A stretch of DNA of 45,128 bases from Planctomycetota bacterium (GTDB taxonomy: Bacteria; Planctomycetota; Planctomycetia; Pirellulales; Lacipirellulaceae): contig JABDGM010000028.1 in the NCBI GenBank assembly GCA_013286045.1, forward strand, positions 1-45,128, read 5' to 3'. A program made the position numbers and the translations under genes. Positions 20,995 through 29,685 of the stretch are shown piece after piece. Position 1 is the stretch's first letter, and each line of letters begins with the position of its first letter. Below the pieces are notes generated by a model, which saw only the letters and a list, made by a program, of their open reading frames with translations, did not search any database and was not told the DNA's origin.

Positions 20995-21986
20995 CGATCG
21001 CCGCCGTTGTCCCCGTCTGGAACGGACGCGAATGGCTAGAGCGCATGCTCGCCAGCCTCGCCCGACAGACGCAGCCGGCGACGGAACTGATCGTGGTGGA
21101 TAACGGCTCGACCGACGGCGCCCCCGAACTCGCGGCCGCACGCGGCGCGCGCGTGATCGCCATGGGATTCAATGCGGGCTTTGCCGCCGCCGTCAATCGC
21201 GGCATTCGCGAGAGCCGCAGCGCTCGCGAGCGCAGCTGCGATTCCATCGCCGTGCTCAACAGCGATGTCGAACTCGCGCCCGACTATCTGGAAAAACTCG
21301 TGGCCGCCGACGCGTGGTTCGCCACTGGGAAACTGCTGACGCCATCCACTGACCGCATCGATGGAACCTTCGACGCCACCTGCCGCGGCGGAACCACGTG
21401 GCGCGCTGGCTCCGGCCGCGAAGACGCGCCGATTTTCGATCAGCGCCGCGCGATCGCATCCGCTCCCTTCACCGCCGCGCTCTTTCGCGCCGAACTTTTC
21501 GAGCGCGTGGGCCTGCTGGACGAGCGCTTCGAATCGTACCTCGAAGACGTCGATTTCGGTCTCCGCTGCACATCCTGCGGCCTCGAAGGGGTCTACGAAC
21601 CGGCCGCCATCGCGTGGCACAAAGGCAGCGCGACGCTTGGCCGATGGCATTCCGCGACCGTTCGCCGCATCGCGCGCAATCAAATCTATCTGCTGGCGCG
21701 GCACTATCCCACTCCGCTGCTCGGGCGGTGGTTTCGCCCTATCCTCGCCGCGCAGTTGCTCTGGGGAGGTGTCGCGTTGCGGCACGGCGCCGGTTTGGCG
21801 TGGCTGCGCGGCGCGATGCAAGGGCTCGTGGGCGCGCGAGGCGTCCGCAAAGGGGGCGCCCGAATGAATGAAAAAGTACTGAGACGCCTGATGCAATCCA
21901 ATGAGAGCGACATTCGTCGGATTCAGGAAGTCACCGGACACGATGCCTACTGGAAGTGGTATTTCCGTTTGGCTGGTGGGGCATAA
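20991..21986 (+). CDS. Family 2 glycosyltransferase
   Basis: 331 residues from ATG 20991. AAVVPVWNGREWLERMLASL and VVDNGSTDGAPELA form the nucleotide-binding half, AVLNSDVELAPDYL holds the metal Asp, and YLEDVDFGLRCTSCGLEG supplies the base and acceptor loop typical of rhamnosyltransferase-like GT2 (WbbL/RfbF type). The long C-terminal tail (LARHYPTPLLGRWFRPILAA on) is helical and partly hydrophobic. It overlaps the previous gene by 4 nt and is followed 6 nt later by another GT2. Confidence 0.92.
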   Translation: MTIAAVVPVWNGREWLERMLASLARQTQPATELIVVDNGSTDGAPELAAARGARVIAMGFNAGFAAAVNRGIRESRSARERSCDSIAVLNSDVELAPDYLEKLVAADAWFATGKLLTPSTDRIDGTFDATCRGGTTWRAGSGREDAPIFDQRRAIASAPFTAALFRAELFERVGLLDERFESYLEDVDFGLRCTSCGLEGVYEPAAIAWHKGSATLGRWHSATVRRIARNQIYLLARHYPTPLLGRWFRPILAAQLLWGGVALRHGAGLAWLRGAMQGLVGARGVRKGGARMNEKVLRRLMQSNESDIRRIQEVTGHDAYWKWYFRLAGGA

Positions 21987-21992
21987 CGACAC

Positions 21993-22940
21993 ATGGGTGG
22001 TATCGGAATCGTCATCGTCACCTACAATTCAGGCTCCGAAATCGGAGCCTGCCTCGACGCCGCGCTTGCCACTGGCGCCGAGGTGCTTGTGGTCGATAAC
22101 GGCTCGCGCGATGCCACCATTTCCGAAGTGAATCGCCGCGGCGCGGGACTGATCGCCAATGGCGCAAATCGCGGCTTCGCGGCGGCCGTTAATCAGGGGT
22201 TTCAGGCGCTGAATTGCCCGTTTATTCTGCTCTTGAACCCGGATGCCGTCATCCAATCCAGCCTCGATCCGTTGCGCGATGCCTGCGAATTGCCACAAGC
22301 TGCCGGCGCCGGTGGATTGTTGCTCGGCGCAGACGGCGCTCCACAGCTTGGATTCATGGTGCGGCGCTTTCCCACACCCGCCGCGCTGGTTTTGGAAGCT
22401 CTCTTGCTCAACCGCGTGTGGCCCAACAATCCAGTGAACCGCCGCTATCGAGCACTCGATTTGCGCATGAACACAATCTCAACCGTGGAACAGCCCGCGG
22501 GCGCGTTCCTGATGCTGCGGCGTGATATTTGGCACAAATTGGGTGGTTTGGACGAGTCATTTCATCCGCTTTGGTTTGAGGACGTCGATTATTGCCGCCG
22601 GGCCGCGAATCATGGTTTTTTGTTGAATTTTGTCCCTTCGGCGGTGGCAAAACATGCGGGAGCTCACTCTATCCCCCAGTTATCAGTAGAGATGCGACGG
22701 TTTTATTGGTATGGTAGTTTACTGAGGTTTACAGCTAAGCACTTCCATCCGTTAGCTTTCCGGGTGGTGTGTCTGGCGGTAGTAACAGGCTCGGTTTTGC
22801 GCAGCTTCGCCGAAGCGGCGCGTGATCGCAGCTTAGAGCCCATGACAGCTTGCAGGAAAGTCGTGCGGCTTGCCGGCCGTAGCCTTTTTTTCGGCTGGCG
22901 GGAGAGACCGGTTGCGGTTGCGTCTTCTCCAAAAGGTTAA
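21993..22940 (+). CDS. Family 2 glycosyltransferase (rhamnosyltransferase-like)
   Basis: 315 residues. IGIVIVTYNSGSEIGACLDA, VVDNGSRDATISEVNRRG, LLNPDAVI (metal Asp) and WFEDVDYCRRAANHG give the full GT2 layout of WbbL-type enzymes. A C-terminal hydrophobic segment (PLAFRVVCLAVVTGSVLRSF) may tether it to the membrane. Base composition drops noticeably in the 3' third, unlike its very GC-rich neighbours. Confidence 0.92.
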   Translation: MGGIGIVIVTYNSGSEIGACLDAALATGAEVLVVDNGSRDATISEVNRRGAGLIANGANRGFAAAVNQGFQALNCPFILLLNPDAVIQSSLDPLRDACELPQAAGAGGLLLGADGAPQLGFMVRRFPTPAALVLEALLLNRVWPNNPVNRRYRALDLRMNTISTVEQPAGAFLMLRRDIWHKLGGLDESFHPLWFEDVDYCRRAANHGFLLNFVPSAVAKHAGAHSIPQLSVEMRRFYWYGSLLRFTAKHFHPLAFRVVCLAVVTGSVLRSFAEAARDRSLEPMTACRKVVRLAGRSLFFGWRERPVAVASSPKG

Positions 22941-22985
22941 TACACGGATGTACAACGGAAGTCTCGGTCATTCAGGTTCTTTTTC

Positions 22986-24053
22986 ATGGCGCACAGCGAC
23001 TTTGTATCCGTAACCATAGTCACCTACAATAGCGGCCGCTTTATCAAACGCTGCATCGAATCGGTACTGGCTCAGCGGTACCCGCTGAAGGAGATCGTCA
23101 TCGTCGACAATGCCTCGACGGATGGCACGATCGATATCCTCGAACAGTTCGAAGACCGCTGCCAGATTTACTACAACGACGAGAACGCCGGCTTCGCGGC
23201 GGCGCAAAACCAGGCGATCAAGCTTTCGAACGGCGATTGGGTGCTCACTCTCAATCCCGACGTGCTGCTGTTGCCGAACTTCATTCAAGCTCTCGTTGAC
23301 GCCGGACAGTTCGACCCCAAGATCGGCACGGTGTGCGGCAAGCTGCTCACCATGACGGCGCATTTCGAAATCCCCGAACTGCCGGTGGTCGATTCCACTG
23401 GCATCTACTTCAACCCGATGCTGCGCCACCTCGACCGCGGCAGCCAGGAAGTGGATAACGGCCACTATCTACAGTACGAATACGTGTTCGGCGCCACCGC
23501 CGCCGCCGCGCTCTACCGCCGCTCGATGATCGAGGATATCTCGCTCGACGGCGAGTTCTTCGATACCGATTTCTTCGTCTACCGCGAAGACGCCGATGTC
23601 GCGTGGCGCGCCCAGTTGATGGGCTGGAAATGCATGTATGCGCCGTACGCGCGCGGATATCACGTGCGCAAGGTTTTGCCGGGCAACCGCCGCGCGCTGC
23701 CGCCTGAGATCAACATGCACTCGGTGAAGAACCGGTTCCTGATGCGCATCAAGAACATCTCGCCCGACCTTTACTGGCGGAATGCCATCTCCATCACGGC
23801 GCGCGATTTCACGGTGGTGATGTGCTGCCTGTTGTGGGAACACAGCTCGCTCAAAGCGTTCTGGTTTCTGGGGCGCAACTTCCGGCGCGTAATGGCCAAA
23901 CGCCGGCTGATTCAATCGTGCCGCCGCGTGGATACCGAATACATGGCGAGCTGGTTCCAATATGCGCCGGTGTCGAAAGACGCGCCGAAGAAGATGCCGC
24001 GCAATGCGCCGCGCGAGGCCACTCGCGAGACCGCCAAATCCGCGCGGATGTAA
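22986..24053 (+). CDS. Family 2 glycosyltransferase
   Basis: 355 residues. VSVTIVTYNSGRFIKRCIES, IVDNASTDGTIDILEQF, TLNPDVLLLPNFI and YREDADVAWRAQLMGWK mark a GT2 enzyme of the same type as the two before it. The C-terminus is basic (KDAPKKMPRNAPREATRETA) and probably meets the membrane surface. The next gene starts at the base after its stop (TAA GTG), so the two are translated in tandem. Confidence 0.92.
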   Translation: MAHSDFVSVTIVTYNSGRFIKRCIESVLAQRYPLKEIVIVDNASTDGTIDILEQFEDRCQIYYNDENAGFAAAQNQAIKLSNGDWVLTLNPDVLLLPNFIQALVDAGQFDPKIGTVCGKLLTMTAHFEIPELPVVDSTGIYFNPMLRHLDRGSQEVDNGHYLQYEYVFGATAAAALYRRSMIEDISLDGEFFDTDFFVYREDADVAWRAQLMGWKCMYAPYARGYHVRKVLPGNRRALPPEINMHSVKNRFLMRIKNISPDLYWRNAISITARDFTVVMCCLLWEHSSLKAFWFLGRNFRRVMAKRRLIQSCRRVDTEYMASWFQYAPVSKDAPKKMPRNAPREATRETAKSARM

Positions 24054-25133
24054 GTGCGCATCGCCCTTCTCGGAACCCGCGGCATCCCCGCCAATTACGG
24101 TGGGTTTGAAACTTTCGCCGAGGAAATATCGGCGCGTCTGGTGGCGCGCGGCCACAGCGTAACCGTCTACTGCCGCGAACGGTACGCGGAACCCTCTTAT
24201 CGCGGCGCGCATCTGGCGTACCTGCCCACCATCCGCCACAAGTATTTCGACACGCTGGCGCACACGTTCTTTTCCACGATGCATCTGCTCGCGCACCGCG
24301 CCGATGTTGCGCTCTACTGCAACGGCGCGAATGCGATTTTCACTGCGGCCCCGCGCCTTTTCGGCATGCCCGTCGCGTTGAACGTGGATGGCATCGAGCG
24401 CAAACGCAAGAAGTGGAATCGCGCCGCAAAGGCTTGGTATTACTTCTCGGAGTGGCTTGCCACTTTCTGCCCCACGGTGGTCGTCACCGACGCGCTGACG
24501 ATTCAGGATTACTACCGCGAGCGCTGGCGCAAATCGAGCGTGTTCATCTCCTATGGCGCCGACACGGGCAAGCTCGCGACCACGGGCGCGCTCGAAACGC
24601 TCGGCCTCGAACGCGGCCGCTACCTGCTCTACGTGAGCCGCATGGAACCGGAGAACCATCCGCTCGAAGTGCGCGAGGCTTTCGAGGGCGTCGCGACCGG
24701 CCTCAAGCTGGCGCTCATCGGCGACGCGCCGTACGCGCATGAATACATCCGCCGCGTGCGCGATACGAAAGACTCGCGCGTGGTGATGCCGGGCGCGATT
24801 TATGGCGAAGGATATCGCGAACTTGGCTCGCACTGTTTTGCGTACATCCACGCCACGGAGGTCGGCGGCACGCACCCCGCGTTGATCGAAGCAATGGGCC
24901 GCGGCGCGCTGGTGCTCTACCGCAACACGCCGGAAAATGCGGAGGTCGCGGGCAACGCTGGGATTCCGTTTGAGCCCGAAGAACTGCGCGTCAAGATAGC
25001 TGGGCTGCTGAATATGAGCGAGGACGGGCGCGAGGAATTTCGGCGGCGGGCGGTGGCGCGTGTGCGCGAGCGGTATTCGTGGGATGTGGTCACTGATGAG
25101 TATGAGCGGCTGCTGACGGGGTTGGGAGGTTAG
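24054..25133 (+). CDS. GT4-type glycosyltransferase with DUF1972 N-terminus
   Basis: 359 residues from GTG 24054, immediately after the upstream stop. LLGTRGIPANYGGFETFAEE is the signature of the DUF1972 N-terminal half, seen in rhamnosyltransferase-like enzymes. The C-terminal GT-B half has YLLYVSRMEPENHPLEVREA and the E-x7-E-like sugar-nucleotide site HATEVGGTHPALIEAMGRGA. It is the last gene of the operon. Together with three or four GT2 enzymes it would build an oligosaccharide repeat, but no flippase, polymerase or ligase is in the window. Confidence 0.92.
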   Translation: MRIALLGTRGIPANYGGFETFAEEISARLVARGHSVTVYCRERYAEPSYRGAHLAYLPTIRHKYFDTLAHTFFSTMHLLAHRADVALYCNGANAIFTAAPRLFGMPVALNVDGIERKRKKWNRAAKAWYYFSEWLATFCPTVVVTDALTIQDYYRERWRKSSVFISYGADTGKLATTGALETLGLERGRYLLYVSRMEPENHPLEVREAFEGVATGLKLALIGDAPYAHEYIRRVRDTKDSRVVMPGAIYGEGYRELGSHCFAYIHATEVGGTHPALIEAMGRGALVLYRNTPENAEVAGNAGIPFEPEELRVKIAGLLNMSEDGREEFRRRAVARVRERYSWDVVTDEYERLLTGLGG

Positions 25134-25392
25134 CGGCCTGCCGGAAAGACGATAGGGCTTTTATGGCTCTACGCGAGCCGCTTGCAGCGAACGACAAACG
25201 AACCCGGTTCGGCCTGCAGCTCGAAGCAAGGCGCGAGATTCGGCCACATTAACGGCAAAACCCAAAGTCCTACGCGGCAGTTCATACAGCCGGATGAGGT
25301 TCCTGTCAACGGACACAGTGACCCAGCGCTTTGGCGGCGTTCCAAATCGGAGACTCTTAAGCCGCAATTCAAGTTCCTGACAATCCTCTGCT

Positions 25393-25477
25393 AACTTTAT
25401 AAAGCGTGATCGGTTTTGTTGCATCTCGGTGGCTCGTTGCTTTTGCTCTCGCCGCTGCGGCGCCGTGCGCGGCGCAA
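25393..25477 (+). repeat. Promoter/5'-gene segment shared with 34864-34951
   Basis: ACTTTATAAAGCGTG, TTTTGTTGCATCTCG, TGGCTCGTTGCTTTTGCT and GTGCGCGGCGCAA each have a close counterpart, in the same order, in the other copy. It covers the start codon and signal peptide of the PD40 gene. Confidence 0.6.
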
Positions 25478-26907
25478 ATCGTTACGTCACTAAGCGAGTT
25501 ATCGGACTCGACCGATTCACCTGTGCTCTCGCCCAACGGAAAGACACTTGCTTTTGAGTCGACGAAGCCCGACTACTCTTCGTGGATTTTCTTGCGACCG
25601 ATCGGTGGCGGCCAGCCAATCAGTTTTGCAGGCAGCGACGACAACGAGGGTTCCCCCGCGGTCCCCAGATGGGCGCCCGATGGCAGGAAGATCGCTTTCT
25701 TGCGCTTTTATTGCGAGCAATGCAACAGCCAACTCTTTGTGAAAAGCGTGGCACAGGGGCGGGAGCGGGCACTCGGCGAAGTCTGCATGACTCCACCGGC
25801 GTGGACACCCAACGGGCGATTCTTGATCGCCTCTGTGCCCGGGAAGTCCGGGAATGCGAACTGCCACATTGCGTTGATTCCGGTGGACGGCAGCCGACGC
25901 GTGACCCTGCTCCGTACCGAGGGCAGCATCGTCTCTTTGTCGCCAGATGGGCAGCATCTTGCCTACGCTGCTCGCAATCGACTGAAACTGGCAAGGCTTA
26001 CTGGCAGCTTTCGTCTTGATGGAACTCCACTTACTCTCGCCAATGAACCTCACGCGATCACAACCATCAATTGGACCCCTTCTGGGCACGAATTGGTATA
26101 TCAGGTCTGGAGTGGTGGCATCTTGTACTCAAAGCTGATTTCGACGCAAGGTGGTCCTTCTTCCGGGCGGGTTGTCAATGCCGCGGGAACATCGACATCT
26201 CACGGATTCTCGCAGACGGAAGCGGGCTCGGAACCGAACAAAGGGGCAAATCAGCTCTGTGGCGTATCGATCTTCAGTCTGCTTCAAAAGAGCCTGAAAA
26301 GGTACAAACCATTCCTTGGACAGACGAATTCCTTCATGTGTCGCCGGACGGTCGATTCCTGGCATTTGCCACCAATCGCAATGGCGCTACGCAGCTTCTG
26401 ATTTCTCGTTTAGATGGGAGTCAACCGCGCACGCTTGTATCCTCCATTCCACCATTCGACTCCTATGGGGACGCCACTAACGTAGCCGGCATTAGCTGGT
26501 CACCCGACGGAAAATGGATTGCCTTGTTAACGGAGCCTGGTGTCGGCCACGGCGACGATGACGCCCGCCTGTTTTTAGTGCCCGCGGCTGGAGGGCGTCT
26601 CCGAGTTCTTGTTGAGTTGTGCTCCCAGGTGCGGGACTCTACGCTATGGTCAGCAGACAGCCAATCTGTCTTTATCTCAAAGGATGACGAACACTACAAA
26701 GCCCACTACTTTCGGGTAGATATCTCGAGTGGGGCGCAAACCGCGGTGCAGCAGCTACCTGAGTCACCCCGTAACTTGGCGCTTTTGCCGCCAAAGGCCG
26801 AGCAGCCCCACTTGGCGCAAGATCGGCGTTTTCTCTATTTCGAGCAGCAGGAATCAGACAAAAGCCGCCTCGTTATGGTTCGCAATCTCTTGCCAGCGCG
26901 ACAGTGA
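25406..26907 (+). pseudogene. Frameshifted PD40 beta-propeller secreted protein
   Basis: The first frame (from GTG 25406) encodes a signal peptide (RWLVAFALAAAAPCAAQ) and propeller blades with PD40/TolB-type motifs (DSPVLSPNGKTLAFES, RWAPDGRKIAFLRF, VSLSPDGQHLAYAA) up to about 26200. The homologous continuation (LHVSPDGRFLAFATNRNGA, ISWSPDGKWIALLTE, LWSADSQSVFISKDDEHY) lies in the frame one base back, up to 26907. A one-base loss between about 26150 and 26240 would explain this. The joined product would be near 500 residues, normal for a six- or seven-blade propeller. It is either a true pseudogene or a sequence error; no slippery heptamer was seen. Confidence 0.75.
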
Positions 26908-27010
26908 GGCAGCAAGTCTGTGGCGTCCTAACGTCCCAACGTCTCTGAGTTCCGCCGCCCCTTCCCCACCATTCCTGCCCTTTCAAAACCTCGCACGATA
27001 CAATGTGCAC

Positions 27011-27349
27011 ATGAGCGTTCCGCTTCAAGGGCATCAGCGGATCGACCGGCGCAGCCTGGAATTGCACCGCGCGATCGCCGCGAAGTTGCAAGCTCATCCG
27101 GCGTTGATGGAGATCGCTAACGACAACCTGGAGCGCTGGACCGCATCCACCGGACGGTCACAGCCGTATTGGGACGCCTGGCGCGAAATTCTGAAGCGTC
27201 CACTGCCCGAAGTCCTGGCGTTGCTGGAAGAAGACAGTGAACGCATGGACGCGCTGCGGCAGGCGACGCCATTCGCGGGAGTGCTGGAACCGGCGGAACG
27301 TTGGGCGATCTACGCGCAGTTTGAACGGCATCGGGTCAGCCAGCCGTGA
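27011..27349 (+). CDS. 112-aa partner of DUF6036-type nucleotidyltransferase
   Basis: MSVPLQGHQRIDRRSLELHR begins a wholly helical, soluble protein ending PFAGVLEPAERWAIYAQFER. Such a protein is often found just upstream of DUF6036/AbiEii-like nucleotidyltransferases, as here, where the genes overlap by 4 nt (GTGA). It probably serves as the regulator or antitoxin side of a type IV-like pair; this is inference. A TACAAT -10 ends 6 bases before the ATG and no ribosome site is present, so the transcript may be leaderless. Confidence 0.75.
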   Translation: MSVPLQGHQRIDRRSLELHRAIAAKLQAHPALMEIANDNLERWTASTGRSQPYWDAWREILKRPLPEVLALLEEDSERMDALRQATPFAGVLEPAERWAIYAQFERHRVSQP

Positions 27350-27878
27350 CGCGCCCGCAATTGGAGCACATCATTCGAGCGGCTGGGACGATCGCCGATG
27401 ACACCGACGTTGTCGTGATCGGAAGTCAGGCAATTCTGGGTGAGTACCCGAACGCTCCTTCCGAATTTCTGGTTTCCAACGAAGCGGACGTATATCCTCG
27501 TACGCGGATCGAGCGCAGCGACCTGATCGATGCCACTATCGGAGAGGGCTCGCCCTTTCAACGGGAATTTGGCTACTACGCCCACGGAGTGGATGAGACT
27601 GCCATTCTTCCGGATGGCTGGCGCGCTCGATTGGTTTTGATCACGGGTGAGAATACGCGTTTCGTGAGGGGCTGGTGTCTGGAGGTTCACGATTTGGCCA
27701 TTGCCAAGTACGCGGCTGCCCTGAGAAGGATCTGGAGTTCACTGCCGCTCTCGCCCGGCATCGAATGGTGTCTCAGGAGGTCCTGCGCCAACGCCTCGCT
27801 GTGACACCAATGGACCCCCAACTGTCGAATCGGATCTCGCAAAGAATTCAAGCCACTTTCCGGCATCCGGAAGTGTAG
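27346..27878 (+). pseudogene. Frameshifted DUF6036/AbiEii-like nucleotidyltransferase
   Basis: From GTG 27346, ADDTDVVVIGSQAILGEYP is the nucleotidyltransferase core (GS motif), followed by NEADVYPR (catalytic Asp region) and LEVHDLAIAKYAAA. At about 27715-27725 the natural continuation (EKDLEFTAALARHRMVSQEV to IQATFRHPEV) is in the frame one base back, ending at 27878. The uninterrupted frame instead ends at 27804 with an unrelated tail (LRRIWSSLPLSPGIEW). A one-base loss fits. The N-terminal catalytic half is whole, so partial activity is possible. Confidence 0.75.
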
Positions 27879-28363
27879 ACCACACGCATACAAGCGGCTC
27901 AGTTAGTTAAAACTACCGGCCTGTCGCGCCGGAGTTCGCCCCCGAGTCCCGCTGCCCTGATTCCTTTCGCAATCGCCCTCTCGGCCCCCATCAGATGCTT
28001 TGCCATCTTGCGGTCCCAATATGAAATCGGGCACTAACATACCTCGAATTTCTTAGAACTCCTGCGGTCTCGACGCATCGGTCCAACCAGCGTCAAGCGT
28101 GAGGACCACGCCGTGGTGACGAGACCGCCTGATGGAGGCCGATGGGCTTCCCGGTGCAAGAAACTCAGGCGCCTCCTTAGATTGCACGACAAGTACTCCG
28201 CGGAGTGTGGGCTCACGCCTTTTCAGCAAGGAGAGATAGATCTCCGAAGGAAAGGCATGCGAAGTCGCCGATGTTTCGAGCGAATCAATATCTTGGGTCG
28301 GGCTATAGGCGAGGACCTCGACTGTCTTTGGCGCTGGAACGCGGCCATGCATCGAATCACCTC
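27879..28363. other. Intergenic region upstream of the RND operon
   Basis: 485 bases with open frames on both strands but no convincing protein. TAGTT-AA-AACTA (27904-27915) is a small inverted repeat, followed by a CCGGC-N7-GCCGG hairpin (27916-27932), which may end the upstream operon. The efflux promoter should be here but no clear -35/-10 was identified. Confidence 0.45.
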
Positions 28364-29623
28364 ATGGGTGTCCTTCTGACCCTGGCAATCGTGCTGGCCA
28401 GCGGCTGCGAAAAGAAGGTACAAATCGCAGCGCAGCCTCCACCGGATGTCGAAGTCGTGAAGGTCGTACAACGAGACGTACCAATCACCAAGGAGTGGGT
28501 AGCCACTCTGACCGGCCTCGTCAACGCGGATATTCGCGCTCAAGTCAATGGCTATCTGATCCAACAGGACTATTCGAATGGCGACTTCGTAAGAAAAGGC
28601 ACCCGCCTCTTTCAGTTAGACCCGAGGCCTTTCCAAGCGGCGCTGGATCAGGCGAAAGCAAACCTGGCAGAAGCCCAAGGGACTCTGGAACAGGCGAAGT
28701 CGACACTGGAGGAGGCTAAGGCGAATCAACTGCGAGCCGAGGCTGGCCTGGGAAAAACGGAAATTGATGTAGCGCGCTACACCCCCCTTGCCAAGGAAAG
28801 CGTCATCAGTCAACAAGAACTGGATAACTCCATACAGGCCAACCTTGCGGCGAAGGCCCAGGTTAAGGCGATGAAGGCCGCGGTCGGCAACGCCACGGCG
28901 GCGATCGAAACGAATACGGCGGCGATTGCGGCAGCCCGGGCCGCGGTAGACACCGCACAATTGAATCTCGGTTTCACTCGGATTGTCTCCCTGATCGATG
29001 GGCTGGCGGGTATTGCGAATGCCCAGGTTGGCGACCTCGTGGGTCCGCAGTCTCTTACGCCTTTGGTTACTGTCTCGACACTGAATCCCATCCTTGCGCA
29101 ATTCGCCCCTAGTGAGCAGGAATATCTATCCGTGATGAGGCGTCCTGGAACATCAACGGCTGGAGACGAAGCAGTATTGCGTGGATTGAAGTTCGAGTTG
29201 GTGCTGGCAACTGGAGCGGTTTATCCACAAACGGGGAAGCTTTACGCGGTCAATCGTGAGATTGAGGTGCGGACGGGCGCCATACCCATTCAGGTCCAAT
29301 TCGCCAATCCAAACAATGTGCTTCGGCCCGGAGGTTTTGGCAGCATCAGAAGCGTCGTCAGTGTTCAGCACGACGCATTGCTTGTGCCTCAACGCGCGTT
29401 GAGCGAACTGCAAGGCGGGTATCTGGTTGCCGTGGTTGGCGATGACAACAAAATTGCTCTCCGTCCGGTCAAAGCTGGCCAGAAGTTTGGATCCATGTGG
29501 ATTGTTGAGGATGGTCTCAAGCCCGGTGAGCTTGTGGTCGCCGACGGGGTGCAGAAAGTAAAAGACGGCATGCAAGTGAACCCGAAGCCGTACCACGCAA
29601 GGCCGGAGAATGCCCGCCTATAA
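28364..29623 (+). CDS. RND efflux periplasmic adaptor (membrane fusion protein)
   Basis: 419 residues. MGVLLTLAIVLASGCEKK contains a lipobox ASGC, so the protein is a periplasmic lipoprotein anchored in the inner membrane. IRAQVNGYLIQQDYSNGDFV and the GIANAQVGDLVGPQ half form the lipoyl domain, the long Ala/Gln helical hairpin spans about 75-190, and beta-barrel and membrane-proximal domains follow (NVLRPGGFGSIRSVV, LLVPQRALSELQGGYLVAVV). It joins the inner-membrane pump to the outer-membrane channel. The start is uncertain: the frame is open upstream to 28205 and no ribosome site is clear. First gene of a three-gene efflux operon. Confidence 0.92.
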   Translation: MGVLLTLAIVLASGCEKKVQIAAQPPPDVEVVKVVQRDVPITKEWVATLTGLVNADIRAQVNGYLIQQDYSNGDFVRKGTRLFQLDPRPFQAALDQAKANLAEAQGTLEQAKSTLEEAKANQLRAEAGLGKTEIDVARYTPLAKESVISQQELDNSIQANLAAKAQVKAMKAAVGNATAAIETNTAAIAAARAAVDTAQLNLGFTRIVSLIDGLAGIANAQVGDLVGPQSLTPLVTVSTLNPILAQFAPSEQEYLSVMRRPGTSTAGDEAVLRGLKFELVLATGAVYPQTGKLYAVNREIEVRTGAIPIQVQFANPNNVLRPGGFGSIRSVVSVQHDALLVPQRALSELQGGYLVAVVGDDNKIALRPVKAGQKFGSMWIVEDGLKPGELVVADGVQKVKDGMQVNPKPYHARPENARL

Positions 29624-29685
29624 GCGGACGGGGCGGGACGTTGGCCGCAAACCAATCGCAACACTGGCGCTTGTAGACGAACGAC

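Noticed and set aside
25161..25424. 87-aa minus-strand frame before the PD40 gene
   Set aside because: Overlaps the promoter and start of the PD40 gene; no motif, ribosome site or family support.
28053..28352. 99-aa minus-strand frame upstream of the efflux operon
   Set aside because: Composition is not clearly coding, no family, and it covers the only place for the efflux promoter.
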